Shown piece after piece: positions 1-10,300 of a stretch of DNA of 64,000 bases. Where the stretch lies: NCBI GenBank assembly GCA_916613615.1, contig OU744735.1:41675468-41739467 (forward strand), written 5' to 3'. Origin of the DNA: Steromphala cineraria (Eukaryota > Mollusca > Gastropoda > Trochida > Trochidae). The notes under the pieces were generated by a model. That model worked only from the letters and a program-made list of their open reading frames with translations. It did no database searches and was not told where the DNA came from. The translations under genes were made by a program, and so were the position numbers. Each line of letters begins with the position of its first letter. The stretch's first letter is position 1.

Positions 1-608
1 AATAAAAAGAAGGAAAAGAGTAAGAATTTGTTTGTGTTTTTATTTCTTATCAGTTTTTATATTGGTTGTTACGTGCACAAAGATTTGCTTTACTAAAACG
101 TCTAGCTTAAATAGACGGTGCATATATATCAAATAAATAGTAGGTGTACTGCATTCATAGAATAGTCAGGATAACAAATGCAATTTGATATCAAACCTGA
201 TGTCGACCTATCTAATAATTATAGTGTGCGTTAGAATGAATGTGGAAAGGTGGCCTAGTTAGTTTGTTTTGTTTATTGAATGGCAGTTTACAAAAATGGG
301 AGTGTAGGAAACTCTCAAAGAAGCATGTTGCGATGAATGTGAAGTTTCTACATAGGAATTAACAATCACTTCTGTGGGTCAGGTATTCATGAATGACCAA
401 TACCTTGCATTAAAATGTTCTTAAGAACTTGTCTTTTTTTTCAAATATTGAATCCTGTCATGTGTTAATGAATGATGTTAGCAGTCAAGGAATTTTACGT
501 TAATCAACGAAACAAGTAGATGTCTCAATTTTGACATTTTTGTATGTAAAGCAATTTAGACTTTTTGTCTTGTGAACTGTGTTAGTTTCTATGGCAGTTT
601 GGCAGATA
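1..608. other. No gene recognised
   Basis: AT-rich sequence with no long open frame, splice-framed coding stretch or clear repeat. Confidence 0.5.
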
Positions 609-904
609 CCTTAATTACACGCCGGGCGTCTATTATTTTCAAAAGGTCTACATCATAGGCGTCTATTTGAGGCAGGCTTCTATTCAAGGCAGGCGTCTAT
701 TTCGTAAAAAGCGAAACCGTTTAGATTATTCAAACAAAACAAAATCAGATAATTTAACAAAAAAGAAACGTTTTTATATATAAAACTTGGTTTACGCGGC
801 GTTTAATTAAGGCAGGCGTTTATTATTTTCAGAAAGCCTTATGCAAGGGCGTCTATTCGAGGCAGGCATATATTCAAGGCAGGCGTGTAATTAAGGAAAT
901 ACGG
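609..904. mobile_element. MITE with TA duplication (CCTTAATTACACGCC ends)
   Basis: The right end, inverted, reads CCGTATTTCCTTAATTACACGCC; the left end reads CCTTAATTACACGCC and lacks eight bases. TA flanks both sides. The interior repeats GGCAGGCGTCTATT-type words. It belongs to the same broad group as the element at 20800. Confidence 0.65.
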
Positions 905-1228
905 TATATAAGCCAAAATGTGACTTTGAACTATTAACACAATGCTGATTTGCTTTTTCGTGGAATGCCCCGTGGACGAAATGGGAGTGGCCGACATTTG
1001 AATAAAAACAGTTCACCTTAATGTGTTGAGATAAGAGAACACTGGCACGATTTTACTCTGGTATAAAGACAGCGAGTTCATGACAAAAAAAATTCATGAC
1101 ACGATTAATTGTTTTCGCTGTTCGTGTACTCTACATACGGTGTTTACATAAAGTGTCCTCTTGTCTCTGTGTATCTACGACGTTTTCATGAAGTGTACTT
1201 TTGTTTTTTTAAGTTGTATTGTTAAGTA

Positions 1229-1398
1229 CAGTCTAAGTAAATCTAGCCTCAATAATAATCGTTACACTGCGATATTAAGTCTTGGTAAAACGATCCTTGA
1301 TTGGTCAATTCGAAAGAACGACTGACACGCTACTACATCTCGCTAGACTCAATATCGGAGTGAAACGGGTATAATTGAGGTTAGGTTTACTTAGACTG
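1229..1398. mobile_element. MULE-like MITE, copy 1
   Basis: Starts CAGTCTAAGTAAATCTAGCC and ends with the inverse (TTAGGTTTACTTAGACTG). The flanking 9-mers tgttaagta and tgtgaggta agree at seven positions, fitting the 9-bp duplication seen at better copies of the family. Confidence 0.7.
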
Positions 1399-2099
1399 TG
1401 TGAGGTACACTGGAAATTATAACCTTGTTTGGTTTTGCATAATTAAGTTTAAAGTGGTAACTACACGTTTTTAAAGCTGTTAATTCAAGTTTCATAGTTA
1501 CAATTAGATCTTATTAAAGTTGTTTCTTTTGACAATCGTCAATAACTTAAATTAGTGTTCAGCCCCCGTTTTGCTTGACACATTAACACTATACATCCTC
1601 TGAAAAGAAAAAATGAAATGTATTTATTTAATACTATTAAAGGGGTCTGCAACCCGAATTTTTCTTCCAAAGTTTTATTAGCACGACCCCGAAAGAGTCG
1701 TAAATGCTCGGTAGGGACAAAATCGTTTGGTAACGAAGCGCTTATATATACAGCCGACAACCAGTACCAAGTTTGTGTCAAGTGACCCGACTTACCCGTC
1801 TGGACGCTCTCATTACCATGGTCAATTAGGTTTCACAAGCTAGGTTGTTGATTCCCTTTAATGAGGTGAAAAAGCCCACATTTATAAACCCGTAAATATA
1901 TGGTAATAGCATGTTCGATTTGACTGTTTTGTGCTGAGTTCTAAAAGGTAGATCTTAAGTTATTTATTTGCTATATCCGTTAAATAACATTTAATGTTTC
2001 CTCATCCCCTTTTAAAGGGGTTCAGCGTCCTACCTGCGTCTTCCATAAAAATGTGTCTCATACTTATCGACTGAGGCTTCGTAAAAACACACCATGTAT

Positions 2100-4225
2100 C
2101 ACTGTGTATAACCGTACACCGGAACTAGCGAGGTGTACGGCGGAGAAATGTTGCTAGCGAGGAGCCGAAATCGAAAGTTAGGTAATATTTTACTTCATAA
2201 CTTTCAAATAATCAACATCATGTGGTAATTTTAGCACACATACTTAGTAAAATGTATGTGCTTGTCATTCTGTATCCAAGGGACAGTAACAATGACAGTT
2301 GCGAGTGATGCTGTTGTTAGTAACATATTTGCTATCTCTGACTATGAACAGGATATAACATTAAAAAGTTATGTCTCGAAAAGCTATTGACATGATATGA
2401 ACATGGAAAAATAGAGCCATTGGCTCTGTAGCTCATCAGGCTACATCATCAATTATGCTGTAGAGTGTGGCCAATGTGATTCCCCCTTTGTAAAGGCCAC
2501 AGGGGCACCAATCATAAAATTAAGTATATAGGCGACAAGTTTCAGTTTTCTAGGCCTTATACATCAGGAGAAGAAGATGAAAATAGATTTGAAGGACGTT
2601 CCTGTTGCCTTTATTAGGGGCAACAGGGTCACCAAAGCTACAATTCATAATCCTCAATAGTCAAGGAGTCTGTACACAAAGTTTCAGCTTTCTAGGCCTC
2701 ATGGTTCTGAAGAAGAAGATGAAAATAGGTTTTTAAGGCATGGCAACTGTGGCCCTTATTAGGGGTCACAGGGCAACCAAAGCTACAATTTATAATCCTC
2801 ACTAGCCAAGGAGTCTGTACACAAAGTTCCAGCTTTCTAGGCCTTATGGTTCTGGAGAAGAAGTCGAAATTCCACAAAGTTTACGGACGGACGGACGGAC
2901 GGACGGACGGACGCCGGACACCATGCCATGCCATAAGCCCATCGGGCCTTACAGGCCAGATGAGCTAAAAATTAAACTGTTACCTATTGCAAGAAAGCAA
3001 ATGTTACGATTACGGAATAAATTTCCTTACCCAAATGATTTATTATTATTCAACACTTTCTAGATCGTTAATAATCGACAGTGAAAGAAGTCCACACTAA
3101 AATATCCAAGGAGAAATAAATTTGCCATAGACTGTCATCTAATGGAGAAAAATAGATTTTTAAGATGCTGACCCCTGTGACCCTATTTGGGGTCATGGGG
3201 TCACGAAACCTACAGTATAGAATCCCAATTGGCCAAGGAGTCTACAAGCAGTCTTTCAGCTCAATAGACCTTTTGGAACTGAAGATGATGATGAAAATAA
3301 GTTTTTAAGGTTGTGACCCCTGTTACCCTAATTGGGGTCATGGGGTCACGAAATCTACAATTTAGAATCCCCATTGGCCAAGGAGTCTGCACATATCATT
3401 TCAGCTCTCTAGACCTTATGGAACTTGAGACTTGAAATAGGTTTATAAGGTTGTGACCCCTGTGACCCTATTTCGGGTCATGGGGTCACGAAATCTACAA
3501 TTAATAATCCCCATTGGCCAAGGAGTCTGCACATATAATTTTTAACTCTCTAGTCCTTTTAGAACTGAAGAAGAAGAGAAAAATAGGTTTTTAAGGTTGT
3601 GACCCCTGTTACCCTATTTGGGGTCACAGGGTCACCAAAGTTACAAATTAGAATCCCCATTGTCCAAGGAGTCTGCACATATCATTTTTAACTCTCTATT
3701 CATTTTGGAACTGGAGAAGAAGATGAAAATAGGTTTTTAAGGTTGTGACCCCTGTGACCCTATTTGGGGTCACAGGGTCACTAAAGTTACAAATTAGAAT
3801 CCCCATTGTCCAAGGAGTCTGCACATATCATTTTTAACTCTCTACTCCTTTTGGAACTTGAGAAGAAGATGAGAATTGGTTTTTAAGGTTGTGACCCCTG
3901 TGACCTTATTTGGGGTCACAGGGCCACCAAAGCTACAATTTATAATCCTCACTGGCCAAGGAGTCTGTACACAAAGTTTCAGCTTTCTAGGCCTTATGGT
4001 TCTGGAGAAGAAGTCGAAATTCCACAAAGTTAACGGACGGATGGACGGACGCCGGACACCATGCCATGCCATAAGCCCATCGGGCCTTACAGGCCAGATG
4101 AGCTAAAAAGTTGATGAAACGGCGATGATTGCTTTTTAAGTGATCCCGTTTGCGATCACGCTCCTCGCTAGCAACATTTGTCTGCCGTACACCTCGCTAG
4201 TTCCGGTGTACGGTTATACACAGTG
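2100..4225. mobile_element. Transib-like element (CACTGTG ends, 5-bp TSD), copy 1, with nested insertion
   Basis: Terminal inverted repeats of about 60 bp begin CACTGTGTATAACCG, and the flanks are TGTAT on both sides. A family-A repeat (about 2410-4109) is inserted inside; removing it restores the interior seen in the 419-bp copy at 8094. No transposase is present, so it is non-autonomous. Confidence 0.78.
2410..4109. repeat. Family-A tandem-monomer repeat, copy 1
   Basis: Runs from AAAATAGAGCCATTGGCTC to CAGGCCAGATGAGCTAAAA. It consists of degenerate monomers of about 140-150 bp, each with a gtgacccctgtgaccc / gggtcacaggg inverted pair. Near each terminal end is a (GGAC)n run (2881-2911 and 4034-4050) followed by GCCGGACACCATGCCATGCC. 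Confidence 0.8.
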
Positions 4226-4230
4226 TGTAT

Positions 4231-4829
4231 ACATACCTACCTATACCTCTACTCGTATATCACTACTCGACAATAACATTAGTATCATTGTCGAAACGAC
4301 GCCTACATAAACTTTAATTAAGAATTTATAAATATGTTAAAAAAATTGTCACTCCTGAAATATTCCTTGTTTAAGCAAGATAACGAAATGCTTCTGTACA
4401 TAGGGAATGAAGTAAGGATCAAATATAGCTTTGGAACATCGTTTGATCTGAAAGTTTCGGCAAACCAAAACACTGCGTTGTGATCTAGAAAGAATGATAA
4501 AAAAAGACTGCGCCTCGCCTTCTTACCTTATCAAGCAAAGCTTAAATAGAAAGAGAACCCAAAACTCGACTATCAGATAAGGTACTCTCGTTTTCTATGG
4601 AGTTATTTTCACTACAAATATGTTGAAACACAAGAATAATTTGTTAATTCTAAAAAAATCGCTTTCATCACATTGACATTGAAAAGTTGTTTAACCATCT
4701 GAAAAAAATTGTGTTTTAAAAAGTTTTATCATATGAATTAAGTAACGACATATTTTCAAAACAGTGTATGCGTGTTTGGGACATTTTGGGTACCGGTACA
4801 ATTCAGGGATCCTGCTCCTCAGAACTTGC
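4231..4829. other. No gene recognised
   Basis: AT-rich sequence without supported features. Confidence 0.45.
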
Positions 4830-4942
4830 ATGAAGTGGAAGCCGCATTACACGAGGAGTGGCAATTGCCACAAGAGCAATTTCGAAATCTGGTGAGAGGT
4901 ACGAGACGAAGACTTCAAGCTGTCATTGAAGTTCATGGTTGA
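4830..4942 (+). pseudogene. Tc1/mariner transposase C-terminal fragment
   Basis: Reads LHEVEAALHEEWQLPQEQF and then NLVRGTRRRLQAVIE to a stop at 4942. This is the C-terminal helix region of Tc1-type transposases. No upstream catalytic region remains. Confidence 0.75.
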
Positions 4943-5390
4943 AGTTTGTGATACTGACACGGATTACTTTTTGTACCTCAAGTCCCTGAATCATAAAACC
5001 AATCAAAGTTATTGTTTCATAAATATATTTGATGTTTTGCCAATACCTTAACTTGAAGGCTTTATGCACCGATTTCACCCCTATAATTGAGAGCAAAGTT
5101 TTGATATACCATGGGGTCATACCCTATTAAAAACGGGGGTGCAACACTATTTTGACTATGTAGTTCCAACTTATTTGTATTTACTGTGAAAGAAGATGTT
5201 GAATCATATAAAATGGAAAGAATGATGAAAACATACAACTTTCAGTAAAAAGTAACCTGATGGCACTGGCCTAAATGACGTAATAAACAAGAAGTATTAG
5301 TATATGTACCTAAATAAGAGTTACGGTATGAGATGATAGGGCTGTGTGAGGTGCTTGTAAACAATTGAGTGTCTTTATAAAGGGACAGTC

Positions 5391-5596
5391 CTACTGGGTT
5401 ATTTATTGCAGAAACCAAATTCAAGAGGACATTTCATTTCATGCATATAATGCATTTAGTTCTTGATGACAACACAAACAAGTTGAAAAAATGTTATTTG
5501 GGGAAGCTTTTGTGTTAATTTCTAATTGCAAACTTGACAAGGAGACATACAAGCGAATTTTGTTTCCCCAAAATATACCCCGCTAGGACTGTCCCA
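5391..5596. mobile_element. Short MITE with GGGACAGTCCTA inverted ends
   Basis: AGGGACAGTCCTA at the left end and its inverse CTAGGACTGTCCC at the right end bound about 205 bp of AT-rich sequence. No duplication is clear. Confidence 0.5.
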
Positions 5597-6868
5597 TTAA
5601 CAGTTTCAACACTTAGCAAGATTGAGGCTTGTTCATGTTCATCTTTCAAAAATCTCGAGTTCTGAACAAAAATTATTGATAGATTGCTGAACGTTATTAT
5701 TTAACAGGATCCTATTGCCAAACTCTATGATGACCTAAAAGACACACAGAGTATGTTGATAGGATCACATATGTCAAATTTTGAAATCGATGTTATTACA
5801 TCAGGAACCACTAACTGTTACTGAAAATAACAAGTTAAAGGTCAATCAGTACATTAGAGCGAAAATACAGCCATTCAAAGTCGGGATTTTGATCGAAAAC
5901 CGGACAATGTGGCTCGAGTGGAGCGCGCAAATTCGCCAAACGTAATTTTGAAACCTTGTCATAAGCTGACAGGAAGATATATTCGATTCGATAGTGTTTA
6001 TTAGGTATTGTAACTAATAGGTAGATTAATTGAATGCATTATTTCGAATATTAAACGTATTTGAGATGTTTTCTTGATTTTTCCATAAAATCTAGCATTT
6101 TAGAGATATAATGCACAAATGGATATATTTGCAAGTCCAGTGATGAGATATGAACTTCAATCAGCATATTAGATATTTTGTAGCTTATCAAAACCAAATA
6201 AAATTTTAAGAAAGATACTCTGTGCCACTTTAATACAGGAGAGTTGCTGGATAAGTTTCACCTTGCCATGGGAAGATGGTGGGGAAAGAATGAAAAGACA
6301 TACACTTCCCTTGAGATGTTATGATCAATATCTTAATTTAAATGGACTTCAAAGTGAAGGCAGAAAATACAATCCATAATGATAGTTTAGATTTATTCAG
6401 AGTTTGATTGAATTGTGCTTGTACATTGGCCAATCATCTAAAATAACAATATAAAATTAAATTATTTGAGTATATTGACAGTCACACTCTCTTAAAAAAA
6501 TTTTTGAAACTTATTTTTACTTTTGAGCTTGACTACATATTTTTGACCAAACAAAATCTTTGAGAAAGCGTTAAAAAATCAATAGATAATATATGTTTAT
6601 ACATGCATTACATCAAATAATCAATAGGGGATTCATACATGGATTTGTATCATATGAGTATTTTTTCTGATACTTTTCTTGCAAAATATCCAGAAAAGTT
6701 AGACATTCATCAATGCTACATTTCATGTACTGTAACACGATAAAATCAACAACAGGGTTTGAAAGATAAAGGCAAATTCATCTTAACAAAAACAATTTTA
6801 GCCCTATAATTGTATCACACTTTATCAAAAACAATGTCAAACAAAATTAATGTCAAATTAATGAAGTC
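5597..6868. other. No gene recognised; probable 3' flank of DUSP12
   Basis: AT-rich. TTTATT at 6392-6397 is AATAAA on the minus strand and could end a long DUSP12 3' UTR, but nothing else supports this. Confidence 0.35.
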
Positions 6869-7140
6869 ATGGGTCAACAAGAATTGGTTTCACTTTGTAA
6901 CAACACCACTCATTGGTTCATCACCAAAGTCATTTTGAAACAACATCACTCATTGGCTATTCACCACATCATCTGGATAACAACATCACTCCTTGGGAGG
7001 TCACTGAATTCACTATATAACAACATCACTCATTGGTTCTTCACTACCTCACTATGTTACAACATCTCTTATTGGCTAACATCACCAACTTCTTTTGTAA
7101 GGACATCACTCACTGGCTCTTACTTATATTCATGTGTAAG
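6869..7140. repeat. Degenerate minisatellite in the DUSP12 3' region
   Basis: Repeats of roughly 30-40 bp built on CAACATCACTCATTGGTTC. It begins about 50 bp past the DUSP12 stop codon, so it probably lies in the 3' UTR. Confidence 0.7.
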
Positions 7141-7187
7141 ATAGCTGCTATTTGACAATGGCTGTGTGTTTCATACTATCAAATAAG

Positions 7188-7378
7188 CTATGTTGGGAGT
7201 TCCTCAACTGACTGGAGCTTGTCCAATGGGCCGGCCTCTTTCATGAGAGGAAGTTGAGAAGCAGCCAATGGGCGAGGTTGTACCATTTGGACCGGAGCTC
7301 TGGGCCTGACTTCATCGACCTTGGAGGTCTGAATGTGGAAGGCAGGAGCAACCCATGCTCCACATGGGCATCTCTCAC
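7188..7378 (-). CDS. DUSP12: DUSP12 exon 7 (third zinc pair and stop)
   Basis: Acceptor ctattttag. It encodes GERCPCGAWVAPAFHIQTSKVDE and then a lineage-specific tail of about 40 residues to TAG at 7190-7188. CPCG and PAFxI...VDE fit the DUSP12 C-terminus. The acceptor's pyrimidine tract lies in a transposon end. Confidence 0.92.
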
Positions 7379-10300
7379 CTAAAATAGTAGAGGTGTAATG
7401 ATACAGAAGGGTTGTGATATGATACCTATCCCGATATGGGGGTCACGATACGATACTTATCCCGATACAAATAATCTCCTGACATAATGATCTTTTCATA
7501 AACTTTTGGAGTCAGTTAATCTTGAGTAAGAATTTACTTGAAGCTTTTTTTGTGCAATTGTAATATAATCGAACTTGAAAATTTTAGAAGATGTTCTTGT
7601 GTGCATATTGAAGTATCTTTCAAATGTTAATCTCAGTTTTGAGCACCTACATTGAGAATTTATAATTATTTATGTATCCCGACACTCATCCTGCAATACG
7701 ATATGATATATTGTGTCCCATGTATCACGATACGATAATGTATTGCCGTATTGTTACACCTCTATGAAATAGTAATATGTTGAGAAACCATCTTGATCTC
7801 TGACACCTGTAACCAATTAATTTATTCAATGGGGAATATATTGCCTCTATTATGATGCATTAACATGTTTGCATTCCTTTGCATACTGCCTTCAGGTATT
7901 TCATCTAAAGATTTCTTGAGCAGCTACTGATAACTGTTGTGAAAGGTTGAACAGAGCTGCTTAAAATCACATTCATTTTGTAGAATTTATCCAATGTCTC
8001 AGACTCTCAGTCACCATTATTGTGCAAGACAAGAACCCCGATTCTTAGATAATGAAAAGAAAATCTAGTCATGCTTGACAAAGATGGCTTTCACACTGTG
8101 TATAACCGTACACCGGAACTAGCGAGGTGTACGGCGGAGAAATGTTGCTAGCGTGATCGCAAACGGGATCACTTAAACAGCAATCATCGCCGTTTCATCA
8201 ACTTTTTCTATGTTATTATCATGTCAATAGCTTTCAGAGATATATTTTTTAATGTCATATCCTGTTCATAGTCAGAAATAGCAAATATGTTACTAACAAC
8301 AGCATTACTCGCAACTGTCATTGTTACTGTCCCTTGGATACAGAATGACAAGCACATACATTTTACTAAGTATGTGTGCTAAAATTACCACATGATGTTG
8401 ATTATTTGAAAGTTATGAAGAAAATATTACCTAACTTTTGATTTCGACTCCTCGCTATCAACATTTCTCCGCCGTACACCTCGCTAGTTCCGGTGTACGG
8501 TTATACACAGTGTTTCAAGCTTATAGTAGGGAAATGTAATTGTGAGATGGCAACAGCAGTTGACATACCTTCATGTTGACAGCTAGGAAAGCACAGAAAA
8601 TTGTGATAACTTTGGTAAATTGTCTCTTGTTTCATTAATTTTAGTCCGATTGTTTTTAGGTTGGTCTCAAAATATTGCTAAAAATACAACTACCGTAATT
8701 TCTTTATCAATTCGACATCTCCAATAATTCGACCATATACTACTATTTTGATGTCACAAATTCAAATCACATCTAAAAATTCAACCAACAGCAAATAGTT
8801 TATGTTCCTGTGATTCAACCGCTGCTGAAAATAATGGTTTAATTTGCAAAAATCAAATTGATAATTGCAATGTGTAATTTTCCCTGCTGCAGTAATCAAT
8901 TAATAGTATATTCATTATGATAACTATGGCATTTTCATGACGCCATCTATGGAAACTATGAATTAATTATATATAATATAAATTCCTGATATCTATCTTA
9001 TATTTCAACCATAGTACCAAATGAGCCACCAAAAGTGAAATTAGTTCAACCATAGACATTTTCTGAAAATCTTTTTAAAAATTTAGTGTCGAATTAACAG
9101 AGAAATTACGGTAATACAGTAAAAAAATTAAAGAATATTGATCTTCAAAGATACTCACCATACCAAATAAAAGAACCTATCTTGGAGGCACATTTAGGAC
9201 AGGAGAGCTGCAGGAAGGAAGAAGACATACAATTCATTGAAGTTTTACTATAGAACATAGAAATAATTTCCAAATTCAAATTCATGTTTCTCTCTCCCTT
9301 CTCTTTGCTTTGAAGAATAGCTTTACTTACAACTCCTTAACATGAAAACTTGTGTCAATGTAAGTAGGGGATCTGTATTACTGGTAGATAAAAAAAGATT
9401 ATGGACGTTTTAAACACAAATACCTTTGTTTATCTAATGAAGAAGAATCCTAATAAAACAATGGCTGCACAAAACATGGAAACAAAACCAGTATACCTCA
9501 CTGAATGAGATAAATACTGCAAGTAAGAAAAGATAGATATGCCCACAGGTCAAGAAGTGCTACTAAGGGAGACAACTCCTACCTTGCCTTCCATTTCCAA
9601 AAAACAGCATAACTCAATGAATGAGATAAATACAGCAAATGAGAAAAGAAAGATATTCCCACAGATCAAGAAGTGCTACAAAGGGAGACAACTCCTACCA
9701 TGCCTTCCATTTCCCAAAACAGACATAACTCAATGAATGAGAAAAGAAAGATATGCCCACAGGTCAAGAAGTGCTACTAAGGGAGACAACTCCTACCTTG
9801 CCTTCCATTTCCAAAAAACAGCATAACTCAATGAATGAGATAAATACAGCAAATGAGAAAAGAAAGATATTCCCACAGATCAAGAAGTGCTACAAAGGGA
9901 GACAACTCCTACCATGCCTTCCATTTCCCAAAACAGACATAACTCAATGAATGAGAAAAGAAAGATATTCCCACAGATCAAGAAGTGCTACAAAGGGAGA
10001 CAACTCCTACCTTGCCCTCCATCTCCCCTAGCATGCTGGACATCCATCTGACTGGTTCAATGAACAGAGACTTCTCACATGTCTCTCCAGATTTGGTCTC
10101 TGCTCTTTCTGCTTTCTGATTGGTCGGTTGCTTCCCCCGCCAGTCAAACGCTGCCTCCCCTTCACCTACCACATGACTGAGTAGTGCAGAGCTCCGGAAG
10201 AGTGATGTCCTGGAGAAAATAATCATGTCCAGATCCTTATTACTTTGAGACATTGGTTGCTGTTACTAGTAGTATTTATATAGCCCTTGCTGCACAACAC

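Noticed and set aside
2881..2911. (GGAC)n run considered as a CRISPR-like or regulatory repeat
   Set aside because: A simple tetranucleotide repeat inside a transposon-like family; no spacers.
8094..8512. Genuine antigen-receptor-type recombination signals
   Set aside because: The heptamer differs by one base and no nonamer at 12 or 23 spacing is visible; only the transposon interpretation is kept.
9539..9950. Two identical 65-codon open frames
   Set aside because: Identical because of the 214-bp tandem duplication of intronic sequence; not genes.
9539..10010. Regular repeats considered as a CRISPR array
   Set aside because: Units are full tandem copies without unique spacers and the context is eukaryotic.
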